A DNA stretch of 64,000 nucleotides from Sporomusa sphaeroides DSM 2875 (GCF_001941975.2 NZ_CP146991.1:807501-871500), one strand, 5' to 3'; counted from the first letter of the stretch, positions 17,873 to 25,604 are shown. The notes: generated by a model not told the origin, from the sequence alone. Translations and numbers: made by a program.

Positions 17873-18259
17873 ATGGAAAGGTTATATCGGGCGGGTACAA
17901 AATCTTCGCCGGAGGTTGACTTTAACCCCGGTACCGGCATATTGAAGGTATCTGGTCAGTCTTATCCCGAAAATGCCTCCGGGTTTTATCAGGACATTTT
18001 TATTTGGTTGAAAGACTATCTAACAGCTAACCACGGCAGGGTTGTCATGGAACTTAATATTTCCTATATGAATACCAGCAGTACCAAATGCCTGATGGAT
18101 ATTATCTATATGTTGGAAGATGCATTTGCTGAAGGCAGCGATATTTGCATCAATTGGTATTATTCCGCAAAGAACAGAAGTATGCTTGAATGCGGGGAAG
18201 AATTCCGGGAAGAGCTGAGTATGGAATTTAATTTAATTCCCCAGAACTCCGGGCAATGA
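17873..18259 (+). CDS. siaC: SiaC-family regulatory phosphoprotein (DUF1987)
   Basis: 128 residues, the usual length. PEVDFNPGTGILKVSGQSYPENA at the N-terminus and MELNISYMNTSSTKCLMDI in the middle are the family hallmarks. The Thr of the NTSS motif (about residue 61) corresponds to the phosphorylated Thr of P. aeruginosa SiaC. There, unphosphorylated SiaC binds and activates the diguanylate cyclase SiaD. Here the next gene is a PucR-type regulator rather than a GGDEF protein, so its partner may be that regulator. Good ribosome site (AAGGAGGG). Confidence 0.9.
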   Translation: MERLYRAGTKSSPEVDFNPGTGILKVSGQSYPENASGFYQDIFIWLKDYLTANHGRVVMELNISYMNTSSTKCLMDIIYMLEDAFAEGSDICINWYYSAKNRSMLECGEEFREELSMEFNLIPQNSGQ

Positions 18260-18299
18260 TCAGCACTATTGCGAGTACTTTTACTATTGAGGTGTTGTT

Positions 18300-19382
18300 G
18301 TGAGCGACGAAATCAGCCGGTTGTTCCAGGAGGAACTGGAGCAGTTGGAGCAGTTTAAAAGCCGGTGCAGTGATGAACAGTATCAGGGGAATGCATTGAT
18401 GGTTCACTATGCCGATATGGCAAGGATATTTGAAAAAAACCTTCGCTCCATGATGAAGATGACAAAAATCAGCGATTCGCAGCAACTATATTTACAGGAG
18501 ATACAGCAGGAACTGGAACGTGAGATTGAAGAGCGGATTAAGGTGGAAGAAAAATTGGCCGAGTCCTATAAACGGCACCGGCGCAACCAGTTCCTGCTCG
18601 ACCTGGCGGAGGGACATCGGGTCTTTGATGATTCGGCGTGGAATACGGCCAGGCAGCTGATGTTATACTTGCCCACAATATTTCATGTTTTTTATTTGCG
18701 GTTTACTGGTTGGTGCGGCAAATCCTTAAACTGGACGGCGGAAAATGCCGCCGAAGTGCAGACCGATATTGATGCGATGGTAGACAATCTGAATCGGTGT
18801 CAGGGCATTGTCGCCTGGGAATGGGACGAAGGTATCGGCCTCTTGCATTTTGCTTTACCGAAAGACACTAAAGAACAGCAACTGGCTATCGGGACGACTC
18901 TGAAAAAGCAGCTGGCTGTCCGTTTTCCCCGGATCGGGATTGCGGTCGGTATTGCCGGGAAACTAGGCGCATTCGACCGTTTCGCCCATTACTGCAAGCA
19001 GGCACGGGCGGCTGCAGCAGTAGGGTGCCGCCTTTGGCCGGGTATGGATGTCTACCATTACCAGGATGGAGGGGCGTATCAATTGCTGTATCCACTGGCC
19101 GATAGTCAGGATACTGAGGAATTTATTGAAAGAATGATTGGCAATCTGCTGGTGTTTGACCGGGAAAATGGTACCGATTTGCTGCCAACGCTGGAAAAAA
19201 TCCTGCAATCTCCCAACCTCAAGGTGGTGGCGGAGGAAATGTATTTGCACCACAAAACCATAGTGTCCCGGAAACAGCGGATCGAAACTATTTTAGGAAT
19301 TTCACTGGATGCTTTTGATGTCCGGTTTAATATATCTATAGCCCTGCATTTGCTGCGGTTTCGTGAAAATATCCTCCGATGA
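18300..19382 (+). CDS. PucR/CdaR-type transcription regulator with helical N-terminal stalk
   Basis: A 360-residue soluble protein. Residues 1-100 are almost entirely helical and charged (HYADMARIFEKNLRSMMK, ISDSQQLYLQEIQQELE). This resembles, from memory, the N-terminal stalk of SiaD-type cyclases that SiaC binds. Residues about 105-285 match the GGDEF-like region of the PucR/CdaR protein at 12330. The C-terminus (about 295-355) has the PucR HTH, PNLKVVAEEMYLHHKTIVSRK then QRIETILGISLDAF. It probably binds DNA under control of SiaC; both points are inference. The last codons overlap the left arm of a terminator. GTG start 18300 behind GAGGTG. Confidence 0.82.
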   Translation: MSDEISRLFQEELEQLEQFKSRCSDEQYQGNALMVHYADMARIFEKNLRSMMKMTKISDSQQLYLQEIQQELEREIEERIKVEEKLAESYKRHRRNQFLLDLAEGHRVFDDSAWNTARQLMLYLPTIFHVFYLRFTGWCGKSLNWTAENAAEVQTDIDAMVDNLNRCQGIVAWEWDEGIGLLHFALPKDTKEQQLAIGTTLKKQLAVRFPRIGIAVGIAGKLGAFDRFAHYCKQARAAAAVGCRLWPGMDVYHYQDGGAYQLLYPLADSQDTEEFIERMIGNLLVFDRENGTDLLPTLEKILQSPNLKVVAEEMYLHHKTIVSRKQRIETILGISLDAFDVRFNISIALHLLRFRENILR

Positions 19383-19402
19383 TAGGTCGGAGGATATTTT
19401 TT
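19367..19402 (+). terminator. Terminator of the Sia-like operon
   Basis: AAATATCCTCCGA (19367-19379) pairs with TCGGAGGATATTT (from 19387), followed by TTTT. The left arm covers the last codons of the PucR-type gene. The stem is nearly the same as that at 1451-1484. Confidence 0.85.
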
Positions 19403-19422
19403 ATCTTCGCAGGCAATGGATT

Positions 19423-19451
19423 TTGCGGCAGATATCTGGCATGATTATACC
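19423..19451 (+). promoter_or_regulatory. Candidate promoter of the diguanylate cyclase gene
   Basis: TTGCGG (19423-19428), a 17-base spacer and TATACC (19446-19451), about 70 bases upstream of the cyclase start. It lies behind the terminator of the Sia-like operon, so the cyclase has its own transcription start. Confidence 0.45.
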
Positions 19452-19521
19452 ATATACAAAAAAATGGTGCCTTCCCGACTTTTGGGAGAAATGATCGTGT
19501 AAGGCGGGTGATGTTGCTATA

Positions 19522-20583
19522 TTGATTTTCTCTGAATTTGAAGAATTTTTCCAGGATAAATGTATTCCCGTCGGTATATTGGGCATCGTTGGGGTTGCTT
19601 TTAGTGTGAAACAACCATGGGCAGGTATTTTTATTCCCGGGCTATTGATGCTTATACTGCTCAGTATCCTCTATTTCCAGGGAATGGAGGATACTGAGCA
19701 GTCATCACGTGAATGTTCCTACAGTCAGGATGAGATTAAGCGGCTGCTTAACCTGGTTCCTACCCCGGTGGTGCTGATAACCAAAGCCGATTGGCAATTG
19801 GTGCAGCTAAACCGGGCGGCGTCCGATTTGTTTGCTCTTGCGCCGGCAGTGGCGGCGGGAAAATATATGACCGATTTTTTCGGTACAGACCAGAAAGTCT
19901 GGTCTGCCTGGCGTGAACTGCTTCATTACGGTGTCGTGCAGGAGGAACTTCCCCTTTACCGCCACACCGGGGTTGCTTTGGTGATGGCAGTGACCGGCAA
20001 TGTCAGTCTGATGGGTAAGCCTCATCTGATTCTTAGTATGACCGACATTACCGCAAAACATATAGAGGCCAAACGCCTGGAGCAGCTTGCCACCATCGAC
20101 GGCATGACCGGGTTGTTGAACCGGCAGGCCTTTCAGGAAAAACTGGTATTGGCGCTGAAGGCTGCCGGTGAGGAAAAACGTGGACTTTGTTTGGCCTATA
20201 TGGACCTGGATGGTTTGAAACAAGTTAATGATACTTACGGACACCGGGAGGGAGACTGGTATATTAATATTTTCGCAACCTTGCTGCGCAATGGAGTTAG
20301 TGAAAACGATTTTGTTGGCAGAGTGGGCGGCGATGAATTTGCCATAGTCTTTACCAAATGTTCACAGCAGACGGTAGAAGTTTGTATCAGGAAAATGCAG
20401 CAGCAATTGGAATTGACGGCTTCGCGCCTGGAAAAACCTTATACTATGCAAGTCAGTGTGGGCATGATCGCGGTACCGGACGGCGAGAATATTGATGTCG
20501 AGAGCCTGTTGCATAAAGCCGATTATGCCATGTACCAGCAAAAATATGTACGGCAGCCGTCGCCGGTAAAAACAACTTCCTAG
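19522..20583 (+). CDS. Membrane PAS-GGDEF diguanylate cyclase
   Basis: 353 residues. Two short membrane segments (GILGIVGVAFSV and AGIFIPGLLMLILLSILYF), then a PAS domain (about 70-185) and a GGDEF domain. The catalytic motif RVGGDEFAIVF is intact (GGDEF about 269-273) and MDLDGLKQVNDTYGH precedes it. The product-inhibition site RxxD, expected five residues before GGDEF, reads SEND, so its Arg is missing. It should make c-di-GMP from GTP at the inner membrane. Likely clients are the PilZ synthase at 7313 and other targets. The start is TTG 19522 (ATG 19511 runs into a stop); no strong ribosome site is visible and ATG 19648 is an alternative that would remove most of the membrane part. Confidence 0.88.
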   Translation: MIFSEFEEFFQDKCIPVGILGIVGVAFSVKQPWAGIFIPGLLMLILLSILYFQGMEDTEQSSRECSYSQDEIKRLLNLVPTPVVLITKADWQLVQLNRAASDLFALAPAVAAGKYMTDFFGTDQKVWSAWRELLHYGVVQEELPLYRHTGVALVMAVTGNVSLMGKPHLILSMTDITAKHIEAKRLEQLATIDGMTGLLNRQAFQEKLVLALKAAGEEKRGLCLAYMDLDGLKQVNDTYGHREGDWYINIFATLLRNGVSENDFVGRVGGDEFAIVFTKCSQQTVEVCIRKMQQQLELTASRLEKPYTMQVSVGMIAVPDGENIDVESLLHKADYAMYQQKYVRQPSPVKTTS

Positions 20584-20606
20584 CTCATAGTCTGTAAATG
20601 CGAAAG

Positions 20607-20645
20607 AGACCATGTTGAAAGAAAAAGTTCAACATGGTCTTTTTT
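20607..20645 (+). terminator. Terminator of the diguanylate cyclase gene
   Basis: AGACCATGTTGAA (20607-20619) and TTCAACATGGTCT (20628-20640) pair perfectly and are followed by a T-run. Confidence 0.9.
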
Positions 20646-20665
20646 GCATTTGTGGCATTTTACCG

Positions 20666-20746
20666 TCATACAACGCGGCGCCGCTGACGTACCCTTCGCT
20701 TATGGATAACGGCCGCTTGCGCCGTAGAGATGTTCTTGTTGTATGA
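20666..20746. repeat. GC-rich inverted-repeat element with TCATACAAC ends
   Basis: TCATACAAC (20666-20674) and GTTGTATGA (20738-20746) are perfect inverted ends around a GC-rich centre (GCGGCGCCGC) that can itself fold. The size of 81 bases and the location between a terminator and a promoter fit a small non-coding repeat element. No second copy with these ends was found in the window. Confidence 0.35.
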
Positions 20747-20766
20747 GTAAATTTTCTAAAAATGAC

Positions 20767-20795
20767 TTGCAAGAAATAATGATTATTGTTAGAAT
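20767..20795 (+). promoter_or_regulatory. Promoter with PerR-like box (Cys-rich protein / rubrerythrin operon)
   Basis: TTGCAA (20767-20772), a 17-base spacer and TAGAAT (20790-20795). Inside the spacer is the perfect palindrome AATAAT-G-ATTATT (20775-20787), the core of the PerR box (TTATAATnATTATAA). A repressor bound here would block the polymerase. This fits peroxide control of the rubrerythrin gene downstream. Confidence 0.65.
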
Positions 20796-20851
20796 ATACC
20801 TAACACCTGGATAGAAATAGGTACAAGCGGAAGTTAGAGGAGGAATGGGTT

Positions 20852-21274
20852 TTGCAGATTGATGCTCTTATATCGGAACTAGGCCACTGTTGTCTGGAAG
20901 AAGAGTTTTGCTTGACATGCAAAAAGGAAAAATGTCTAATCGGGTTTTGCAAGAAATCGCTGATGACAGTACTTAAACAAAAGGATGAATTCATAACCGA
21001 CGGCCTCCGGGATATTCCCTATAGCGACACCAAGGTATATGATACTGATTCGGTGGTGAACGCTATCGGTTTTTTGTTGAACCAATGCCGTAACTGTAAT
21101 GTGTATCATGATGAGGAATGTATTATTAATATCATCCGCTCCAGCCTGGAAATTATTTTGTTAGGCGAAGTTCAGGAATACAAAGGCAGTATGCTGCTGT
21201 ACTTAGGAGATATTAAAAATGTCAATCCCGAGGTAGCAGATCAAGTTTTTCAAAGTGTTCAACAGCGGAAATAG
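20852..21274 (+). CDS. Cys-rich protein of unknown function
   Basis: 140 residues with a TTG start (20852) behind GAGGAGGA. The N-terminal third carries CC, CLTC, C and C spaced over residues 13-33. A second group, CRNCNVYHDEEC, lies at about 79-90. These could bind iron, zinc or a cluster. The rest is helical, with no membrane segment. It is co-transcribed with a rubrerythrin 15 bases downstream under a PerR-like box, so a role in oxidative stress or iron handling is plausible. I do not recognise the family. Confidence 0.75.
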   Translation: MQIDALISELGHCCLEEEFCLTCKKEKCLIGFCKKSLMTVLKQKDEFITDGLRDIPYSDTKVYDTDSVVNAIGFLLNQCRNCNVYHDEECIINIIRSSLEIILLGEVQEYKGSMLLYLGDIKNVNPEVADQVFQSVQQRK

Positions 21275-21289
21275 GAAGGGGTATGCAGT

Positions 21290-21715
21290 ATGAAAAGAGA
21301 ATTGACAGTGGAGAACATTATCGGTGAAACGAAAGGAACTGAAATCGAACGGATTGTTAAACAAAACTTTACCGGCGAAACTACCGAGGCCGGACTGTAT
21401 TTGGCTATGGCCAGACTGGCTCAGCGGCAAGGCTACCCGGAAATTGCCGAAGTGTTGAAGACTATCGCCTGGGAAGAAGCAGAGCACGCCGCCCGCTTTG
21501 CCGAGTTTAACGGTATGATTCAGGAAGATTTGTTTGAAAATATCAAGCAAATGCTGGAAGGAGAAACCTTTGCCAACCAGGGCAAGAAACAAGCAGCTGA
21601 GAAAGCGCAGGAACTGGGCCTGGAGACAGCAAGAGATTATTTTAATGAGTCGGCCAAGGATGAAGCAAGACATGCCAGGATGTTAGAAGGAATTTTACGC
21701 CGTTTTAGTGAATAA
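21290..21715 (+). CDS. Rubrerythrin-family diiron protein without rubredoxin domain
   Basis: 141 residues of a ferritin-like four-helix bundle. Diiron ligands are visible as [35 protein letters not shown] and [11 protein letters not shown] (E..H pairs). The usual C-terminal rubredoxin domain is absent, so an external electron donor is needed. By family it reduces hydrogen peroxide in anaerobes. It follows the Cys-rich gene by 15 bases and shares its PerR-box promoter. ATG 21290 has AGGAAGGGG upstream. Confidence 0.88.
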   Translation: MKRELTVENIIGETKGTEIERIVKQNFTGETTEAGLYLAMARLAQRQGYPEIAEVLKTIAWEEAEHAARFAEFNGMIQEDLFENIKQMLEGETFANQGKKQAAEKAQELGLETARDYFNESAKDEARHARMLEGILRRFSE

Positions 21716-21743
21716 TTGGCTTTAGGCCATCACAAAATATGCT

Positions 21744-21804
21744 AGCCCTTTAGCAGACAGGAAGTATGATTAAAACGTACAACTTGCTGTTAAGGGGCTT
21801 TTAT
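21744..21804 (+). terminator. Possible terminator after rubrerythrin gene
   Basis: AGCCCTTTAGCAG (from 21744) pairs with TTGCTGTTAAGGGGCT (21784-21799), with a bulge and a 28-base loop, followed by TTTTAT. The 489-base gap 21716-22204 otherwise holds the activator sites, sigma-54 promoter and leader ORF listed below. Confidence 0.45.
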
Positions 21805-21870
21805 ATGCCTGGAGAGCGTTAGTAAAAAAAGTATCTCGTGTAATGGTGGCTAGGGGAAATAGTGGATAAT

Positions 21871-21949
21871 GGTGAAAAAAAGCACCAATTGGTGATAAAA
21901 TAAACCACACTTTGTGAATAAACCAACAGTCATGGTGAAAAAAAGCACC
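21871..21949. promoter_or_regulatory. Upstream activator sites GGTG-N8-CACC (two copies)
   Basis: GGTGAAAAAAAGCACC occurs at 21871-21886 and again at 21934-21949, 63 bases apart (about six helical turns). The second copy sits in a perfect 20-bp inverted repeat (21918-21937 / 21946-21965). It lies 69 bases before the -24 GG of the sigma-54 promoter. The same half-sites and the same 69-base spacing recur before the MFS gene (27615), so these are probable binding sites for the activator encoded at 25793. Confidence 0.7.
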
Positions 21950-22001
21950 ATGACTGTTGGTTTATGTTTAAAAAGACTTGAAATCCCTGGATTTTTGAGA
22001 T

Positions 22002-22018
22002 TGGCATAAAAAATGCAT
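22002..22018 (+). promoter_or_regulatory. Sigma-54 promoter of the CoA-transferase/etf operon
   Basis: TTGGCATAAAAAATGCATG fits the -24/-12 consensus: GG at 22003-22004 and GC at 22015-22016, with exactly 10 bases between. It leaves a leader of about 110 bases to the short ORF at 22138. Confidence 0.8.
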
Positions 22019-22137
22019 GTTATTAAAACAAAAGCAGAAAAGGCAAAAATGTATTTCAAAGCTGCTTCCGTATAAAAGAGGTTTAACGGGGGTGATGGCA
22101 AGAGTCGCAGATACATACTAACCGGGAGGGCGATTTT

Positions 22138-22221
22138 ATGAGAAGAGACAAAGATTATATCGGCAGTGTAGGACAGCAGGAAAGCAAGGTAGTAGAAGGC
22201 AGATATGAAGATCGAGACTAG
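22138..22221 (+). CDS. Short leader ORF (27 codons) before CoA-transferase
   Basis: ATG 22138 has a better ribosome site (GGGAGGG) than the CoA-transferase itself. It encodes 27 mostly charged residues (begins MRRDKDYIG, ends GRYEDRD). The stop at 22221 lies 17 bases inside the CoA-transferase gene in another frame. It could couple translation of the downstream gene. I know no family for it and it may be chance. Confidence 0.35.
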   Translation: MRRDKDYIGSVGQQESKVVEGRYEDRD

Positions 22222-23500
22222 CTGGAGGAATATCCACGATTTTAAGCTGGTTACAGCAGAGCAAGCTATGCAGATGGTTAATTCCGGAGACCGCGTGGTC
22301 GTAGGCAGTGCCTGTGGCGAACCTAAATCACTTATGGCAGCATTAGCTGCCAGAGGTTCTGAATTGAAGGCTGTTGAAATCGTCCAACTACCAGCGATGG
22401 AAGCAAATCAATATGTACGGCTGGGAATGGAGAAAACCTTTCGCTATAATACTCTCTTCGTTAGCCCTTCTATCATTAATATGCTGGAAGAGCAGTCGGC
22501 AGATTATACGCCCTGTTTTTTTTCCGAGATTCCCTGTTTATTCCGCAATAAGGTATTGCCGGTAGATGTAGCATTGATTCAAGTTACTCCGCCCGACGAA
22601 CAAGGGTTTTGCAGTTATGGTATAGCGGTTGACTATACTAAGCCGGCTGCCGAATGTGCCAGAATAGTAATTGCGCAAATAAATGGTAATATGCCGCGAA
22701 CCGGTGGCGCAAAGATAGCATTGGAAGCTATCAACTATATTGTAGAAAAGGATGAACCGATACTTGAGTTAAATCCGGTGCAAATCAGTGAAGTTGAGAA
22801 GCAGATAGGGAAAAATATTGCCGCACTTATTCCTGACGGAGCTACTTTACGATTAGGTATAGGAGCCGTCGACAACGCAGTAACACTGTTTTTGCAGGAT
22901 AAAAAGGATTTAGGCATTCATTCTGAAGTTTTTTCTGATCATATAGTTTCACTGGCACAAGCCGGAGTTATCACTAACCGGAAAAAAACAATTAATGCCG
23001 GAAAGTTTTGTGCCGCATTTCTGCTGGGAACGTGCAAAACCTATGACTTTGTTCATAACAATCCAGATGTTGAGATGCATTCGCTGGAGTATATTAATGA
23101 TCCATATATCATTGGTCAGCATGAAAAATTTATTGCTGTCAACTCGGCTCTACAGGTAGATTTGACAGGGCAGGTTAATGCTGAAACCATTGATTCCAAA
23201 CAGGTAAGCGGTGCTGGCAGTCTGGCGGATTTTGTTCGCGGCGCTTCACGCTCCTTTGGCGGGAAGTCTATTATTGCGCTCCCATCTACGACTGCCAATG
23301 GTCAGATATCCAATATTTGTTGTGAACTTGACCGCGGAGCTGCAATATCCATTTCCCGCAATGAGGTTCATTATGTAGTAACAGAATATGGTGTGGCCGA
23401 GCTTAAAGGCCGCAGCCTGCGTCAGCGCGCGCAAGCTTTAATTGCTGTAAGTCATCCTGAATTCCGGGAGAGGTTAACGGCACAGGTACGAAATTTTTAA
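22205..23500 (+). CDS. Acetyl-CoA:4-hydroxybutyrate-type CoA-transferase
   Basis: A 431-residue member of the acetyl-CoA hydrolase/transferase family, which includes 4-hydroxybutyrate and butyrate CoA-transferases. VVVGSACGEPKSLMAALAAR at the N-terminus, SYGIAVDYTKPAAECA, LRLGIGAVDNAV and SEVFSDHIVSLAQAG are family signatures. The Glu of SEVFSD (about residue 240) aligns with the catalytic Glu of the Clostridium aminobutyricum enzyme. The C-terminal YVVTEYGVAELKGRSLRQRAQALI is typical. With 4-hydroxybutyryl-CoA dehydratase nearby, activation of 4-hydroxybutyrate using acetyl-CoA or butyryl-CoA is the most likely reaction. Sigma-54 controlled. Confidence 0.85.
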   Translation: MKIETSWRNIHDFKLVTAEQAMQMVNSGDRVVVGSACGEPKSLMAALAARGSELKAVEIVQLPAMEANQYVRLGMEKTFRYNTLFVSPSIINMLEEQSADYTPCFFSEIPCLFRNKVLPVDVALIQVTPPDEQGFCSYGIAVDYTKPAAECARIVIAQINGNMPRTGGAKIALEAINYIVEKDEPILELNPVQISEVEKQIGKNIAALIPDGATLRLGIGAVDNAVTLFLQDKKDLGIHSEVFSDHIVSLAQAGVITNRKKTINAGKFCAAFLLGTCKTYDFVHNNPDVEMHSLEYINDPYIIGQHEKFIAVNSALQVDLTGQVNAETIDSKQVSGAGSLADFVRGASRSFGGKSIIALPSTTANGQISNICCELDRGAAISISRNEVHYVVTEYGVAELKGRSLRQRAQALIAVSHPEFRERLTAQVRNF

Positions 23501-23564
23501 ATCATGTAAATGATAGTCTGTTTCTAAGGTATTCCGTAACAAGTTATATAAGGAGGACTGAAAA

Positions 23565-24350
23565 ATGCATATTTTAGTTTGTGTCAAGCAAGTACCTGAC
23601 ACTACCGAGGTTAAGATTGATCCGGTTACCAATACGCTGATTCGTCAAGGGGTGCCAAGTATTGTTAATCCTTTTGACAAGAATGCCCTGGAAGCGGCGC
23701 TGCAACTTAAAGAAAAACATGGCGGCAGTGTCACGGTTATTTCCATGGGGCCGCCCCAGGCTAAAGAGGCACTGAAAGAGTGTATTGCCATGGGGGCTGA
23801 TGAGGCCTTGCTGGTTAGTGACAGAGCCTTTGGCGGGGCTGATACGCTGGCTACAAGCTATACTTTGGCGGCTGCTGCCAAAAAGCTAGGTAATGTTGAT
23901 ATGATTATTTGCGGTAAACAGGCAATCGACGGTGACACAGCGCAGGTAGGTCCTGAGATGGCCGAGCATCTCAATATGGTTCAGGCAACTTGCGTGTCCA
24001 AGATTGAAGTAGCCGGAAATGTTGTGCGCTTAGAGCGTGAACAGGAAGAAGGGTATGAAGTGCTTGAAACCCGATTGCCTGTACTTATTACAGTAATTAA
24101 ATCCATCAACGAACCGCGCCTGCCTACCGTAAAGGGAACAATGAAAGCCAATCGTAAAGAAATTCCCGTGTGGACTGCCGCTGACTTGGATGTTAAAGAA
24201 GGGGCTATCGGCCTAAAAGGATCACCTACCCAGGTACGCCGCATTTTTACCCCCGGGCAGCGCGTTCAAGGACAAATTATTCAGGCAGATACTGCCCGGG
24301 AAGCGGCAGCCGGTTTGGTAAATAAATTGATAGAAGCAAAGATTGTATAA
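23565..24350 (+). CDS. etfB: Electron transfer flavoprotein beta subunit
   Basis: A 261-residue EtfB/FixA protein. MHILVCVKQVPDTTEVKIDP at the start, NPFDKNALEAALQLKE, VISMGPPQAKEALKECIAMGADEALLVSD and GKQAIDGDTAQVGPEMAEHL (the AMP/FAD-binding signature) are all present. It pairs with the ferredoxin-type EtfA 14 bases downstream. Together with the butyryl-CoA dehydrogenase at 36016 it should oxidise NADH and reduce crotonyl-CoA and ferredoxin by flavin-based bifurcation. This is known for such Etfs; bifurcation here is inferred. Strong AGGAGG ribosome site. Confidence 0.93.
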   Translation: MHILVCVKQVPDTTEVKIDPVTNTLIRQGVPSIVNPFDKNALEAALQLKEKHGGSVTVISMGPPQAKEALKECIAMGADEALLVSDRAFGGADTLATSYTLAAAAKKLGNVDMIICGKQAIDGDTAQVGPEMAEHLNMVQATCVSKIEVAGNVVRLEREQEEGYEVLETRLPVLITVIKSINEPRLPTVKGTMKANRKEIPVWTAADLDVKEGAIGLKGSPTQVRRIFTPGQRVQGQIIQADTAREAAAGLVNKLIEAKIV

Positions 24351-24364
24351 CGGAGGTAATTAGA

Positions 24365-25558
24365 ATGGCAATTTGGGTAGACAAAGAACAGTGTGTTGCC
24401 TGTGGAGCCTGTGAAAGTGCATGTCCATTTGGCGCGATTGTTATGGAAGCGGATAAAGCGGTAATTACGGAAGCCTGTACCGCCTGTGGTGCTTGTGTAT
24501 CGACATGTCCGGTAACAGCCATTATCCGGGATGTGGAAGAGGCCGTAACTGCGATTGATAAGGCGGCTTACAAAGATGTCTGGGTGTACATTGAACATGC
24601 CGATGGACAAGCTAGAAATGTCGGTTTTGAACTATTGGGTGAAGGCCGGAAACTGGCTGATAGCATGGGGCAAAAGCTGGCAGGCATAATTGTCGGCGAT
24701 AAAGTGGAACAACTGGTTAAGGCTGTATTTGCCAATGGTGCGGATAAGGTTTATTTGGTTGAAGGAAAAGAATTTGCGAAATACACCACAGACGCCTATA
24801 CCGCCGTATTTACTGATCTAATTACTGATTACAAGCCTTCAGTCATTCTTATGGGCGCTACAATTAATGGCAGAGACCTTGGTCCGAGAGTTGCCTGCCG
24901 GGTGGGTACCGGCCTGACTGCCGATTGTACCGACCTTGGCATTGATGAACAAACAGGGCTGGTTGCCTGGACCCGTCCTGCCTTTGGCGGCAATATTATG
25001 GCAACAATTCTTTGTCCGGAGCATCGTCCGCAAATGGGAACAGTACGTCCGAATGTATTTAAAAGACCGCAGCCGGACTTTGGGCGAACCGGTGAGGTTA
25101 TACGGGTAAGCAGTACGGTTAAGCCGGAAGCTGTCAGGACTAAGGTAATTGAAGCCGTACAAGTATGCACCGGCTCTTGTAATTTGGAAGAATCCGAAAT
25201 TATTGTTTCAGGCGGGCGGGGAATGGGCAAACCGGAAAACTTCGTATTAATTGAAGAATTAGCCGCAGTGCTGGGTGGTGCCGTAGGTGCATCGCGGGCA
25301 GTCATTGACGCCGGCTGGAAGCCGCACCCGCACCAGGTTGGCCAAACAGGTAAAACAGTAGGTCCGAAAGTATATATTGCCTGTGGCATTTCCGGTGCCA
25401 TCCAGCATGTGGCGGGAATGTCGTCGTCAGATACAATTATCGCCATTAATAAAGATGCGGATGCTCCGATATTCAAAGTAGCTGATTATGGTATTGTTGG
25501 TGATGTTATGGAAGTGTTGCCGGCGCTTACCGAAGAATTTAAAAAAGCTAAGCAGTAA
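24365..25558 (+). CDS. etfA: Electron transfer flavoprotein alpha subunit with N-terminal 2[4Fe-4S] ferredoxin domain
   Basis: 397 residues. The first 60 carry two cluster motifs (CVACGACESACP and CTACGACVSTCP). An EtfA domain follows, including LGPRVACRVGTGLTADCTDL and a C-terminal FAD site (VGASRAVIDAGW, HQVGQTGKTVGPKVYIACG, SGAIQHVAGM). The extra ferredoxin part is found in bifurcating Etfs of acetogens (CarE-like) and lets ferredoxin exchange electrons. The operon ends here at a terminator. Confidence 0.93.
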   Translation: MAIWVDKEQCVACGACESACPFGAIVMEADKAVITEACTACGACVSTCPVTAIIRDVEEAVTAIDKAAYKDVWVYIEHADGQARNVGFELLGEGRKLADSMGQKLAGIIVGDKVEQLVKAVFANGADKVYLVEGKEFAKYTTDAYTAVFTDLITDYKPSVILMGATINGRDLGPRVACRVGTGLTADCTDLGIDEQTGLVAWTRPAFGGNIMATILCPEHRPQMGTVRPNVFKRPQPDFGRTGEVIRVSSTVKPEAVRTKVIEAVQVCTGSCNLEESEIIVSGGRGMGKPENFVLIEELAAVLGGAVGASRAVIDAGWKPHPHQVGQTGKTVGPKVYIACGISGAIQHVAGMSSSDTIIAINKDADAPIFKVADYGIVGDVMEVLPALTEEFKKAKQ

Positions 25559-25566
25559 GCTGGTGA

Positions 25567-25604
25567 AGCCCGGACACTTACAGGATGAGTGTTCGGGCTT
25601 TTTA
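25567..25604 (+). terminator. Terminator after etfA
   Basis: AGCCCGGACACT (25567-25578) pairs with AGTGTTCGGGCT (25588-25599, one G:U), followed by TTTTT. Confidence 0.88.

Noticed and set aside
12330-20583. Classical two-component system
   Set aside because: PAS and helical domains are present, but no His kinase or receiver domain was found; the outputs are PucR HTH, PP2C and GGDEF.
24829-25476. Minus-strand open frame of 215 codons in etfA
   Set aside because: Antisense shadow of a clearly identified gene; composition rich in Pro, Thr and Ser without pattern.
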